Assembly: GCA_949288715.1 (NCBI GenBank)
Contig: CASELH010000012.1
Coordinates: 1-51,565 of the forward strand
DNA from: an uncultured Bacteroides sp.
GTDB lineage: Bacteria > Bacteroidota > Bacteroidia > Bacteroidales > Bacteroidaceae
Length of the DNA: 51,565 bases
Direction: 5' to 3'
Position 1 is the stretch's first letter, and every line of letters starts with the position of its first letter. The notes under the pieces are model-generated. The model was not told where the DNA came from. It searched no databases and worked only from the letters and a program-made list of their open reading frames with translations. This document shows, piece after piece, positions 16,667 to 24,508 of this stretch. Made by a program: the position numbers and the translations under genes.

Positions 16667-18136
16667 TTAATTCTCAATACCCAATTGTCCCAACGCTTTC
16701 TTCAAGTAGATTTCCGTCAGCTTCACGTCTATCTGCGCGTCAATCTTTTCCGACTGGGCGGATAGCCATGCCGTGTGTGCCTCGAGCACGTTGCTGGTGG
16801 GGATGACGCCTTCCTCGAAGCCCAAGGTGGCGTAGCGCAGGTTTTCGTTGGCTTTCTCCAGGTTCTTCTCGGCCATGGTCAGCTTTTTGGCGGCTTCGTT
16901 TACCTGGAATGCCGACTGGCTGACTTGCAGTTCTATCTTCTCCTTGGCGTCGTCCAGCTGATATTGCGCGATGCGTGCCGCCGACTTGGCTGCCCGCACC
17001 TTGTAGATGCCTTCACCCCAGTGCCAGATGGGCAGGGACACCGTGACGCCTACGTTCCACATGCCCTTGAACTTATTCTCAAAGCTGTTGAACACCGAGG
17101 GGTTGGTGGCCATGTATCCGCCTATCAGGGCTATGGAGGGCAGGTAGTCGGCCCGCACCACGTTCACCTTCTGGCGGTACATCTGCGTGGCCAGCTCCAG
17201 GCTGCGCACTTCGGGGCGCAGGGTGTACACGCTGCCCATGTCTATGTTGCCCGTGGGCAGGGGATTGTCATTGGTCAGGTCTTCCTTCTGCTCGTCTTCC
17301 AGCGTGACGGGGGTGGAGAGGTCTATGCCGCATAGTTGGCACAGCAGCATGCGTGCCAGGGCCAGCCCGTCGTTCACCTTGGTCAGGGTCATTTCCGCCT
17401 CGTTCACCTTCACCTTCACCGACAGGCCGTCGGCCTTGGTGGCTACTCCTTCGGCTATCATTTTGTCCATGTCGCTTTCTATGCGTTGCAGCAGTTGCAG
17501 GTAGCCTTCGGCCAGCCGCTTCTTGTTGGCCAGCGACACCACTTGCCAGTAGGCCTGGTCGGTGCTCAGTATCACCTCTTGCATGCCGCTGTTGTGCTGC
17601 TGCCGCGCCAGCTCTTCGGCATAGCGGGTTATCTTGTTGTAGGCACGTATCTTTCCGCCCATGTAGAGGGGCTGCGTCAGCGTCAGTGCGCCGGCATACA
17701 TGTTTCGGGTGTCCGTGCGGAAGGCGTCGACCAGTGCGCTCCCGGCGCTGTTCATGGCGCCCGTCAGGCTTTCGCCCAGCCCGGCCAGCTGTCCGGCCAG
17801 TTCGGGGTGCAGTTGGGCAATGACTTGTGCCGCCTGCTGCAGCGGTGTGCCCAAGGCAGTGCCCAGTCCGCCCAGCGCGCCCTTCTGGGCATCGCTCAGC
17901 AGCGACAGTTCCCTCGACGTGCGCATGTAGCCTCCGGCGGCAGAGATGTTGGGCAGGAAGTTGGTAAAGGCGGCTTTCCGCTCATACTTGGCGGCGTTGA
18001 TGCTCTCGCGGCTCATCAGCAGTTGCTTGTTGTTGGCCATGGCCAGCGCACGGCAGCTGTCCAGGCTCAGCGTGGCTTGCGCCCCTATGGCGAGCGGGAG
18101 GGCGAGCAGTGCGAAGAAGCAAAGGTATTTTTTCAT
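16667..18136 (-). CDS. TolC family outer membrane efflux protein
   Basis: A 489-aa outer-membrane channel. A signal peptide ends near GAQA (residues 17-20). The two-fold repeat of long helical hairpins is visible, with SLDSCRALAMANNKQLLMSR at the start of repeat 1 and TLRPEVRSLELATQMYRQKV at the start of repeat 2. It is the first gene of the export operon, under the promoter at 18214-18244. It is slightly longer than E. coli NodT-type proteins because of a Gly/Ala-rich insertion near residues 80-140. Confidence 0.92.
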   Translation of the reverse strand: MKKYLCFFALLALPLAIGAQATLSLDSCRALAMANNKQLLMSRESINAAKYERKAAFTNFLPNISAAGGYMRTSRELSLLSDAQKGALGGLGTALGTPLQQAAQVIAQLHPELAGQLAGLGESLTGAMNSAGSALVDAFRTDTRNMYAGALTLTQPLYMGGKIRAYNKITRYAEELARQQHNSGMQEVILSTDQAYWQVVSLANKKRLAEGYLQLLQRIESDMDKMIAEGVATKADGLSVKVKVNEAEMTLTKVNDGLALARMLLCQLCGIDLSTPVTLEDEQKEDLTNDNPLPTGNIDMGSVYTLRPEVRSLELATQMYRQKVNVVRADYLPSIALIGGYMATNPSVFNSFENKFKGMWNVGVTVSLPIWHWGEGIYKVRAAKSAARIAQYQLDDAKEKIELQVSQSAFQVNEAAKKLTMAEKNLEKANENLRYATLGFEEGVIPTSNVLEAHTAWLSAQSEKIDAQIDVKLTEIYLKKALGQLGIEN

Positions 18137-18183
18137 AAAACTCTCTTTAGCGGGTGAACAATGTGTCCATTACTTGTTTCGAT

Positions 18184-18244
18184 AATGTTGCAATAATTGC
18201 ATAAACAACATTGCAAAGATAATTGCCCTGCTTGAGAGTGCAAA
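18184..18244 (-). promoter_or_regulatory. Promoter and possible operator of the TolC-HlyD-ABC operon
   Basis: On the minus strand, TTTG (18241-18244), 19 bases and TATCTTTG (18214-18221) form a textbook Bacteroides promoter. Just downstream is an inverted repeat, AATGTTG (18184-18190) with CAACATT (18206-18212), within a run of TTGCAAT words. This is where a repressor could bind over the transcription start. No regulator gene is adjacent. Confidence 0.7.
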
Positions 18245-18307
18245 GCAATTTAATTTTTTTAATGGGGAGTAAGCCTTACCGGGACTCTGTTACGGACAAA
18301 CAGGCTA

Positions 18308-19180
18308 TTAGTCAAGCTCGAACGTCTGCGAGCCAATCAGGTTGCCATCGGCAAAGATGTCCACGCGGTAGTTGCCGGCATAGAGGTACTCTTCCACGTC
18401 CCAATACACGGTGACGTCTTGCTCCTCGCCATTGTACTCTATGTACTTCTTGATGGAGTAGGGCAGCTGGCGGTTCTCGTAGGCAAAGGTGTTGGCGGGG
18501 TCTTTGCAGAGCATGCTGTTGTCCGGCTTGGTGATGCACACGTACAGAATGCGCTCGCCCGTCTCGGCCGTGATGTTTTTCGTGATGGTAAAGTCTATCT
18601 TGAACTTCACGATGTTTTTAATTCTCTTCGTCCGTCTGCCGCGCTTGTTGGCGGGCAGTATGCTGATGTTGGTGGCATCCAGCTGCGCGGCAAGCGATAC
18701 CTTCTTGTCCAGGTTCTTCTTCTCCTCGGCCAAGGTGTTGATGCGGCGCGAGGCGGCGTTGTACTTCTGCGTCACGTCGGCTATGATTTCCTTCTGGCGG
18801 TTGGTCAGCCTGTTCAGCGAGTCTATCTGGTTGATGTAGCTCACCATCACCTTGCGCAGCGAGGCCAGCTCCTTGCGCAGACGGCGTATTTCGCTGGCGT
18901 TGCTGCTCTTCACGGTGCGCAGTTCCTCGAGTAGGCGTTGCGTCTTCAGTTGCTCTTGCTCCAGCAGCACGGCCAGCGAGTCGTTGGACACCGTGAGCTT
19001 CAACTCGTCATACTGCCGTGCGAAGTGCGTGTATTCGTTTTCCAGGTCTTCCTTTTCCAGTTCAAACTCTTGCACCAGTTCGTTCTTGCTCTGCTTTTCG
19101 TTCAAGAACAGTGCCGTCATGCCGATGGCTGCCACCAGCACCACCACGAGGGAGATGATAAGTACTTTCGATTTATTCAT
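18308..19180 (-). CDS. Membrane-anchored coiled-coil protein of unknown function
   Basis: A 290-aa protein with one N-terminal membrane helix (about residues 7-26). A long Glu/Lys/Leu-rich coiled coil (about 28-165) follows. The C-terminal domain (about 185-290) is probably beta-rich, with AETGERILYVCITKPDNSML and EYLYAGNYRVDIFADGNLIG. The topology suggests the bulk is periplasmic. I recognise the shape from Bacteroidales genomes but know no function. It is transcribed separately from the TolC operon, with 170 bases between them. Confidence 0.75.
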   Translation of the reverse strand: MNKSKVLIISLVVVLVAAIGMTALFLNEKQSKNELVQEFELEKEDLENEYTHFARQYDELKLTVSNDSLAVLLEQEQLKTQRLLEELRTVKSSNASEIRRLRKELASLRKVMVSYINQIDSLNRLTNRQKEIIADVTQKYNAASRRINTLAEEKKNLDKKVSLAAQLDATNISILPANKRGRRTKRIKNIVKFKIDFTITKNITAETGERILYVCITKPDNSMLCKDPANTFAYENRQLPYSIKKYIEYNGEEQDVTVYWDVEEYLYAGNYRVDIFADGNLIGSQTFELD

Positions 19181-19621
19181 GCCTCAATCACGTTTTAAGA
19201 ATATGCCAAATTCCGGCTCTTGCCGTCTTGGGCAGCAAAGGTAATAATTTCGGGATAGGAAACCGCATGTCGGGGCTTTCTTTTTGAAAAAATCGTTTCG
19301 CGAGCAGTTTCGCTTCGCTCCACTTTCGTACCCGATTCGCTCCTGCTTCGCTCTTCGTTCGTCTCTATGGAAGCGAAGCAAACGCGTTTCAAGTAGACGC
19401 CGGGTATGATAGAAATCAAACCTTTTTTGATAGTTTTCAGACTTTATCAGACTTTATCAGGCGGAATGTCACGGATTGTCACACAATGTCACAGTTTTTC
19501 CGGGGCAATGTCACACAATGTCACGCAAAAAAGTTGCATATCCGTGTCTTTTTTCAGATATTTCTATTTCGCGCGAGAATTACTTGCCTATTTACAGATA
19601 TTTAAATTTAAACTGATAGAA
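19181..19621. other. Gap with 10-bp-periodic TGTCAC repeats upstream of a lipoprotein gene
   Basis: The left part (19280-19390) holds loosely palindromic GCTTCGCTC/GAAGCGAAGC words and no gene. Next, ACTTTATCAG occurs twice in tandem (19441-19460). Then TGTCAC occurs at 19467, 19477 and 19487, and again at 19509 and 19519, a spacing of exactly 10 within each group. Such direct repeats on one face of the helix suit binding by an OmpR/ToxR-type winged helix. The frame is open back to ATG 19406, but a start there would have to read through these repeats. Confidence 0.6.
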
Positions 19622-20668
19622 ATGAAAAGAGCCATGTTACTCCTGGTTGGGGTAGGCCTGTTGCTTGCCTGCTCCGAAACAAACCGCAATTATGTATACA
19701 AAGAAGCAGCGCGTTTCGGCTATGAAGACTTCCCGGAGAAGAAAGAACTGAAGGGGAGCAGTTGGGAGGCGGATTCTGCCATGCTGTTCCCTACAAGGTT
19801 GCAGATGTATGACACCTTGTTGGCTGTGCTGACGCCTAAGGAGGACAAGATATTGCACTTGGTTGATGTAAACAGTGGCAAGAGGGTGGCTTCGCAGTTG
19901 TCGATAGGGCAGGGGCCCAATGAGGTCTTGTATCCGGGGCTGGTGAATATGCAGAAAGAAATCCGGCTGGCAGACCTGATGGCGTCTACTGTATGGACAT
20001 GCGGGATGCAGGATTTCCTGCAAGGCAATGTGGAAAACGCCCGAAAGACAGCCCTGGCGCACAGAACTACCGGCGAGATACAGATGTTGGGTAATCATTA
20101 TATCGCCCCGTCTTATCGGGATGATTTCCTGTTTTATGTATTCGATGAAGACGGAAGTGTGGTCGATTCCATTGGCGAATATCCCGAATGGAAGGAGGTA
20201 GTTACGCCTATGGAAAAGAGGGCTATGTATGAATTTGCTTTCACAACCAATGCGGACGACAGGATTGCCGTGTGCTACAACTGGGCAAGCCTGATTGATA
20301 TTTTGGACGATAAGGGGCGCTTATGCCATCGGCTTCAAGGGCCTCAATGCTTCACTTCTTTGTTCAAGGAAGAGAGGAATGGAAGGGTTGTCGTGGCAAT
20401 GTCTGTAAAAGATAACCGTTGGGATGCCTATGTGGCTTCTGTCGGTTGTGCGGACGGCTTTTGGGTGTCATACAGCGGGCAGCCGGAATACGCCCCCGAC
20501 TATGAGGCAGGCTGTCGGGACCTTTTCTCTTTTGGCTGGGATGGCTCCTTGCGTACCCATTATCACTTGGACAAGGCTATCGGTTCTTTTGCCGTGGATG
20601 AGGTCAATCGTAAAATTTATGCGGTGTGCGAGCAGCCTGATGTGCACATAGAGGAGTTCGGCTATTGA
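19622..20668 (+). CDS. Six-bladed beta-propeller lipoprotein (BF3164/TolB-like)
   Basis: A 348-aa lipoprotein. Starting at ATG 19622 gives a clean lipoprotein signal, MKRAMLLLVGVGLLLAC, with Cys17. The body has the recurring GDDKG/W-type beta strands and the features of the BF3164-like family: a mid-protein SQLSIGQGPNEVLYPGLVN segment, and a C-terminal WDGSLRTHYHLDKAIGSFAV followed by a last strand. Members are surface or periplasmic and of unknown function. It is an orphan: no NVEALA peptide or winged-helix regulator is adjacent. Related genes here are at 38570, 46402 and 49576. Confidence 0.8.
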   Translation: MKRAMLLLVGVGLLLACSETNRNYVYKEAARFGYEDFPEKKELKGSSWEADSAMLFPTRLQMYDTLLAVLTPKEDKILHLVDVNSGKRVASQLSIGQGPNEVLYPGLVNMQKEIRLADLMASTVWTCGMQDFLQGNVENARKTALAHRTTGEIQMLGNHYIAPSYRDDFLFYVFDEDGSVVDSIGEYPEWKEVVTPMEKRAMYEFAFTTNADDRIAVCYNWASLIDILDDKGRLCHRLQGPQCFTSLFKEERNGRVVVAMSVKDNRWDAYVASVGCADGFWVSYSGQPEYAPDYEAGCRDLFSFGWDGSLRTHYHLDKAIGSFAVDEVNRKIYAVCEQPDVHIEEFGY

Positions 20669-20693
20669 GGGACATGGGGATGGCAAGCCATAC

Positions 20694-20992
20694 AAGAATG
20701 AAAATGTAAGCATTTTGAAATTATCGTATTCTCCGCATAAAAATCTATAAATGTTTACATGAAAAAACTTGATTATTTCTATTTCCTTACAAAAAATGCT
20801 TCTCGGAGCACTCATATTGTATTCTAAGTCAATACTTTGTCATGTCAAGCTTACCTCAACTATATACCACCTCCGATCCCCCTCCTTACCAAGTCCTTAC
20901 CAACTCCTATTATCCTTCGGCGTATAGGGTCGGAGGTGGACCGTAGAAAATACGGACATGTCCGGGAGGAAATAGGGGGATGATAACCTTTA
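20694..20992 (-). repeat. ~300-bp non-coding repeat, inverted relative to 39812-40132
   Basis: Read on the minus strand, this segment aligns along its length with 39812-40132. Shared blocks include the palindrome CGGACATGTCCG, ACGGTCCACCTCCG, TATACGCCGAAGGATAATAG, GGTAAGGA repeats (two here, four there), CGGAGGTGGTA, TTGTAAGGAAAT, and ATGTAAA near the end. CCACCTCCG and CGGAGGTGG can pair to form a large stem. It lies directly after a propeller lipoprotein gene, as does the other copy. Confidence 0.85.
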
Positions 20993-21128
20993 GAATGGGT
21001 GTTTTTGTAAATATTCCTTTTTCGCGCTAATCTTTTGGAGGGGATGTTATCCTAAGGCTAATATGAGCTGCTGGGCTGAATGGAGGCATTTATGTTATAA
21101 AATGGGAATTTAACTATGTGTTTACGAT

Positions 21129-21319
21129 GGCACGCAGATGACGCAGACGGGCGCAGATGACCGCAGATTTTTAATAACTGCGCCATGTATCTGTCATTCT
21201 GAACACAGTGAAGAATCTTCTACTTGCTCCTGCTTTTAGGAGATGCTTCACTTACGTTCAGCATGACGAAAAGAAATAAATCTGCGTTCATCTGCGCCCG
21301 TCTGCGTCATCTGCGTGCC
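21129..21319. repeat. Nested palindrome: GCAGATGACGCAG arms around a TGTCATTC element
   Basis: The outer arms are 21129-21171 and 21278-21319, near-perfect inverses built from GCAGATGACGCAGACGGGCG-type words. Inside them sits the dispersed TGTCATTC...GCATGAC hairpin (21192-21267). The right half matches the window's first 94 bases. This is a composite, probably mobile or structure-forming, non-coding element in the 760-base gap before the Rpn relic. Confidence 0.85.
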
Positions 21320-21370
21320 AACAATATGCACAACGCAGCCCGATAAATTATCATTTATAAGGCGCAATGT

Positions 21371-21402
21371 ATTGACAGAAATGCCGGATTGTGTTACTTT
21401 TG
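21371..21402 (+). promoter_or_regulatory. Promoter of the Rpn-family relic
   Basis: ATTGACA (21371-21377) lies 20 bases upstream of TACTTTTG (21395-21402), a good -33/-7 pair. The ATG follows at 21431. Confidence 0.65.
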
Positions 21403-21430
21403 TACCGTTGTATATTGAAGAGCAAAGTTT

Positions 21431-21845
21431 ATGAGATATCTTGACCCTAAAGTAGACTTGACCTTTAAGAAGGTTTTCGACGAGCATCCCGACCTTATTA
21501 TCAGTTTCTTGAATGCCTTGTTGCCGTTTGAAAACGCGGACGAGGAGATTTCGAGCGTGGAGTACGTGGGCTTTGTGGAGATGTCAAATAATCCTTTGCG
21601 TAAAGATAGCCTTGTCGACATGGACGTGCGTTGCAAGGATCGGTTGGGTCGCCAGTTTATCGTGGAGATGCAGATGATGTGGACTTCGGCCTACAAGCGC
21701 TTCATTCTCATAGAGTTGCCCAAGTTCACGCCCAAGAATTATGGTGGCAAGAAGATGCAAATGCTGTGTGAAGCAATTGGGCGTGTCTGTTGAAATCATT
21801 TCCCAAGCCACAGGGGTTGGTGCTGATGAGATAGCAATGCTGTAA
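21431..21845 (+). pseudogene. Rpn-type PD-(D/E)XK nuclease/transposase relic with internal deletion and frameshift
   Basis: The first ~100 codons match the N-terminal half of the intact gene at 40343-41191, including the PD-(D/E)XK core with DMDVRCKDRLGRQFIVEMQ and the later FILIELPKF. The central and helical parts are missing. The frame ends at 21793, but a different frame over the last ~70 bases encodes LGVSVEIISQATGVGADEIA and a stop at 21845. This matches the C-terminus of the intact gene (MGLPVDTIAQATGLTPEAIK). It is therefore a gene with a large internal deletion and a frameshift, no longer functional. Confidence 0.85.
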
Positions 21846-21920
21846 TGACTGAAGTGGCTTTGATAGATAAAAAAGTGTAATCATGAAAAGTCTTGTCTTT
21901 TTGTCATCAATGAAAGCAAT

Positions 21921-23036
21921 ATGAGCAGAAATGTAATCCTTTATTTGTTAATGTGTCTGCTGGCGGCCTGCACGGGGCGTGCCGAGCGGGAAGTGCAGGC
22001 CGATTATGTCTTTGATGCTGATGCCGCCATGTCTTTGTCTCAATCGGGGTTGATGGAAGCGCGGGCGGTTGTTCCCTTAGCCTTTTCCGACTCTACATTG
22101 GTGAGCCCCGCCTCGTCTTTGGTGATGGATGAGGAGCATTTCTATATTTACCTACAGGGCGGTGCCTATCCTGTGCTCGCTTTTAGCCAATCGGGTGCTT
22201 TCGGCTTTCAAGTGGGTGGCATAGGCAATGGCCCGGCCGAGTATGTGGCGGTAGGCGATGTGGCATGCAATCGCAAGAAAGGGCAGGTGGACGTGATGAC
22301 GAATAACGCAGTGTTGGGCTATTCCTTGCAAAGCGGGCGGCTTGTCGAGAGATTGGCTTTGCCTTTCCCTGCTTTTTCCTTTGCCACAGATGAGGTGGGG
22401 AATTATTGGTTTTACACCGGTGGAAACTTTGGCGAAGAGCATCACAAGGTGGTGCGGGCGGATAGCTTGTTGCAGCCCTCATGCGGCTTTCTGCCCAGTG
22501 GGGGAAACCAGTTGCCTATGATTGAACCTAACTGGGGAAAATGCTCCTACTTGACCTATCATGAGTCTTTGAGTCATGACTTGCATGTCGTAGAAGAGGG
22601 GGAATTGCGGCTTTCCCATAAGGTAAATTTCCCGGGCTATGAATTGCCTGACGATTTGTTTGAGCAGGCCGAACCGATGAAAACGATGGATATCTTGAAA
22701 CAGACGGATTATGCAGTTATCAAGACTTATGTGGAAAATGACAGATACCTGTTTATGTATGTATTGATGATGAAAGCCGCACGTGAAAAAGGGCTTCCTT
22801 CTGTGCCCGATATGTACTATTGGTTGATTGACAAGTCGGGGAAGAAAGAAAAAATCATTAAGCTGGACGCGGGTGTAGGTGCCGATTCTTATTTGTTTAA
22901 TCCCCAGCTTCTTTCAGAAGACAATAAGCTGTATTGCCTGGGGCATCTGTTGGAATCGGTGGGCAATGCGGAGCAGTTTTCGGAGGATAACGTCAATCCT
23001 GTCGTGGCGGTAATAGATTTGGATAAATTATTTTAG
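21921..23036 (+). CDS. Six-bladed beta-propeller lipoprotein, 371-aa type
   Basis: A lipoprotein of 371 aa with signal MSRNVILYLLMCLLAAC (Cys17). It aligns end to end with the propeller in cassette 1 at 43882, which has the same length. Shared landmarks are LSQ near residue 40, FSDSTLV, ASS, YPVLAF, GNIGNGP-type GGIGNGPAEYVAV, SFA, LSHDL, SFPGYE-type NFPGYELP, and the end SYLFNPQLLS-DNKLYCLG. The DNA here is far GC-richer than in the cassette copy. It has no peptide or regulator beside it. It lies 8 bases upstream of yaaA, so they are probably cotranscribed. Confidence 0.8.
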   Translation: MSRNVILYLLMCLLAACTGRAEREVQADYVFDADAAMSLSQSGLMEARAVVPLAFSDSTLVSPASSLVMDEEHFYIYLQGGAYPVLAFSQSGAFGFQVGGIGNGPAEYVAVGDVACNRKKGQVDVMTNNAVLGYSLQSGRLVERLALPFPAFSFATDEVGNYWFYTGGNFGEEHHKVVRADSLLQPSCGFLPSGGNQLPMIEPNWGKCSYLTYHESLSHDLHVVEEGELRLSHKVNFPGYELPDDLFEQAEPMKTMDILKQTDYAVIKTYVENDRYLFMYVLMMKAAREKGLPSVPDMYYWLIDKSGKKEKIIKLDAGVGADSYLFNPQLLSEDNKLYCLGHLLESVGNAEQFSEDNVNPVVAVIDLDKLF

Positions 23037-23044
23037 CAAGAGGT

Positions 23045-23806
23045 ATGCTGACATTCATTTCATGCGCCAAGACCATGGCGGCGCGTTGCACTATGCGGGT
23101 GCCGGAGTTGACGGTGCCTGCTTTTATGGACGAGGCCTTGCGCAATGCCCTCGAACTTTCGCATTATACTGCCTCTGAGCTGGAGGGCTTGTTGCAGGTC
23201 AATGCAAAGATTGCGGCGGAAAACTGCCTGCGCTATCATGATTTCTGCTCGGAGCACAACAAGCCGATGCCTGCCTTGTGCGCCTATACCGGGGCGGTGT
23301 TCAAACGCATTCATCCGGCGGATTTCACGATGGAAGATTTCGGCTTTGCCCAGCGGCATTTGCGCATTACGTCTTTTCTGTATGGATTGCTTCGACCGTT
23401 GGACGGCATCAAGCCTTACCGCCTGGAGGGGAATGTCTGCCTGCCGGGAAATGGCGGCGAGCCTATGTTCAATTATTGGAGGCCGCTGCTCACGGAGCAT
23501 TTCATCCGCGAGATAAAGGAGCATGGCGGCATACTCGTCAACCTGGCCAGCGGGGAGATGAAAGACCTGTTCGACTGGGAGAGGGTGGAACGGGAAGTTC
23601 AAGTGGTGACCCCCGACTTCCGGGTATGGAAAGGCGGGCAGCTGAAGACGGTGGTAATCTATGCCAAGATGTGCCGGGGCGAGATGGTGCGCTACATCAT
23701 CAAGAACCGGATAGACACCCCCAAAGAATTGATGGCTTTTGCATGGGAAGGCTTCTCGTTTGATGAAAGCCGCAGCAGCGGCGGGCGGTTGCAATTTGTG
23801 TTGTGA
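23045..23806 (+). CDS. yaaA: YaaA family peroxide stress protein (DUF328)
   Basis: A 253-aa cytoplasmic protein of the YaaA/UPF0246 family. In E. coli YaaA lowers free iron and protects DNA during peroxide stress. Family landmarks are visible: the start MLTFISCAKTM, the ALCAYTGAVFKRI segment with the conserved YTG, ITSFLYGLLRPLDGIKPYRL, LVNLASGEMKDL, and the final FAWEGFSFDESRSS. It follows the propeller gene after 8 bases. Confidence 0.93.
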   Translation: MLTFISCAKTMAARCTMRVPELTVPAFMDEALRNALELSHYTASELEGLLQVNAKIAAENCLRYHDFCSEHNKPMPALCAYTGAVFKRIHPADFTMEDFGFAQRHLRITSFLYGLLRPLDGIKPYRLEGNVCLPGNGGEPMFNYWRPLLTEHFIREIKEHGGILVNLASGEMKDLFDWERVEREVQVVTPDFRVWKGGQLKTVVIYAKMCRGEMVRYIIKNRIDTPKELMAFAWEGFSFDESRSSGGRLQFVL

Positions 23807-23883
23807 AGCCCGTCGGCAGGAGGATTTTTGCGCAGGCTTTGAATAAAACGGAAGAAAAATAGCAGTTATCCCTGCGAATTTAC

Positions 23884-23891
23884 TACTTTTG
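23884..23891 (+). promoter_or_regulatory. -7 element of tsaC
   Basis: TACTTTTG fits TAnnTTTG, 22 bases upstream of ATG 23913. It rules out the earlier in-frame TTG at 23889 as a start codon, since transcription would begin after it. Confidence 0.6.
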
Positions 23892-23912
23892 CGTAACAAT
23901 CGTGAAAAGAAT

Positions 23913-24488
23913 ATGCAACGGGAAGATTTAGAAGATATAAAAGAAGCCTGCCGGGTGATGCGCGAAGGCGGGGTGATATTGTATCCCACGGACACCATTT
24001 GGGGGATAGGTTGTGATGCTACCAATGAGGAGGCCGTGCGCCGCGTGTACCGGATAAAACAACGGGCGGACAGCAAGGCCATGTTGGTGCTGGTGGACTC
24101 GGCGGTGAAGGTGGACTTCTATGTGCAGGATGTGCCGGCGGTGGCTTGGGACTTGATAGAGGTGGCCGATAAGCCGCTTACCATTATCTACTCGGGCGCG
24201 CGCAACCTGGCGCCTAATCTGCTGGCGGCAGACGGCAGCGTGGGCATCCGGGTGACAAACGAGGAGTTCTCCAAGCGCTTGTGTCAGCAGTTCCGCAAGG
24301 CCATTGTCTCTACGTCGGCCAACGTGAGCGGACAGCCCTCGCCGGGGTGCTTTGCCGAGATAAGCGAGGAAATAAAGTCGGCGGTGGATTATGTAGTAAA
24401 GGCGCGTCGCGATGAAGCGGCAGGAAGCAAGCCTTCCAGCATCATCAAGCTGGGCGAGGGAGGCTTGGTTCAGGTAATCCGACCGTGA
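23913..24488 (+). CDS. tsaC: L-threonylcarbamoyladenylate synthase (YrdC/Sua5 domain)
   Basis: Makes threonylcarbamoyl-AMP from Thr, bicarbonate and ATP for t6A37 modification of tRNA. It is 191 aa from ATG 23913. Motifs are GGVILYPTDTIWGIGCDATN (about residues 18-37), KQRADSKAMLVLVDS (the KxR/SKxxN-type region), VGIRVTNEEFSKRLCQQF and STSANVSGQPSP. It is the short form, without the extra Sua5 domain. The CLC channel gene follows directly. Confidence 0.93.
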   Translation: MQREDLEDIKEACRVMREGGVILYPTDTIWGIGCDATNEEAVRRVYRIKQRADSKAMLVLVDSAVKVDFYVQDVPAVAWDLIEVADKPLTIIYSGARNLAPNLLAADGSVGIRVTNEEFSKRLCQQFRKAIVSTSANVSGQPSPGCFAEISEEIKSAVDYVVKARRDEAAGSKPSSIIKLGEGGLVQVIRP

Positions 24489-24508
24489 CAAAGCAGGAGA
24501 ACAGGCAG

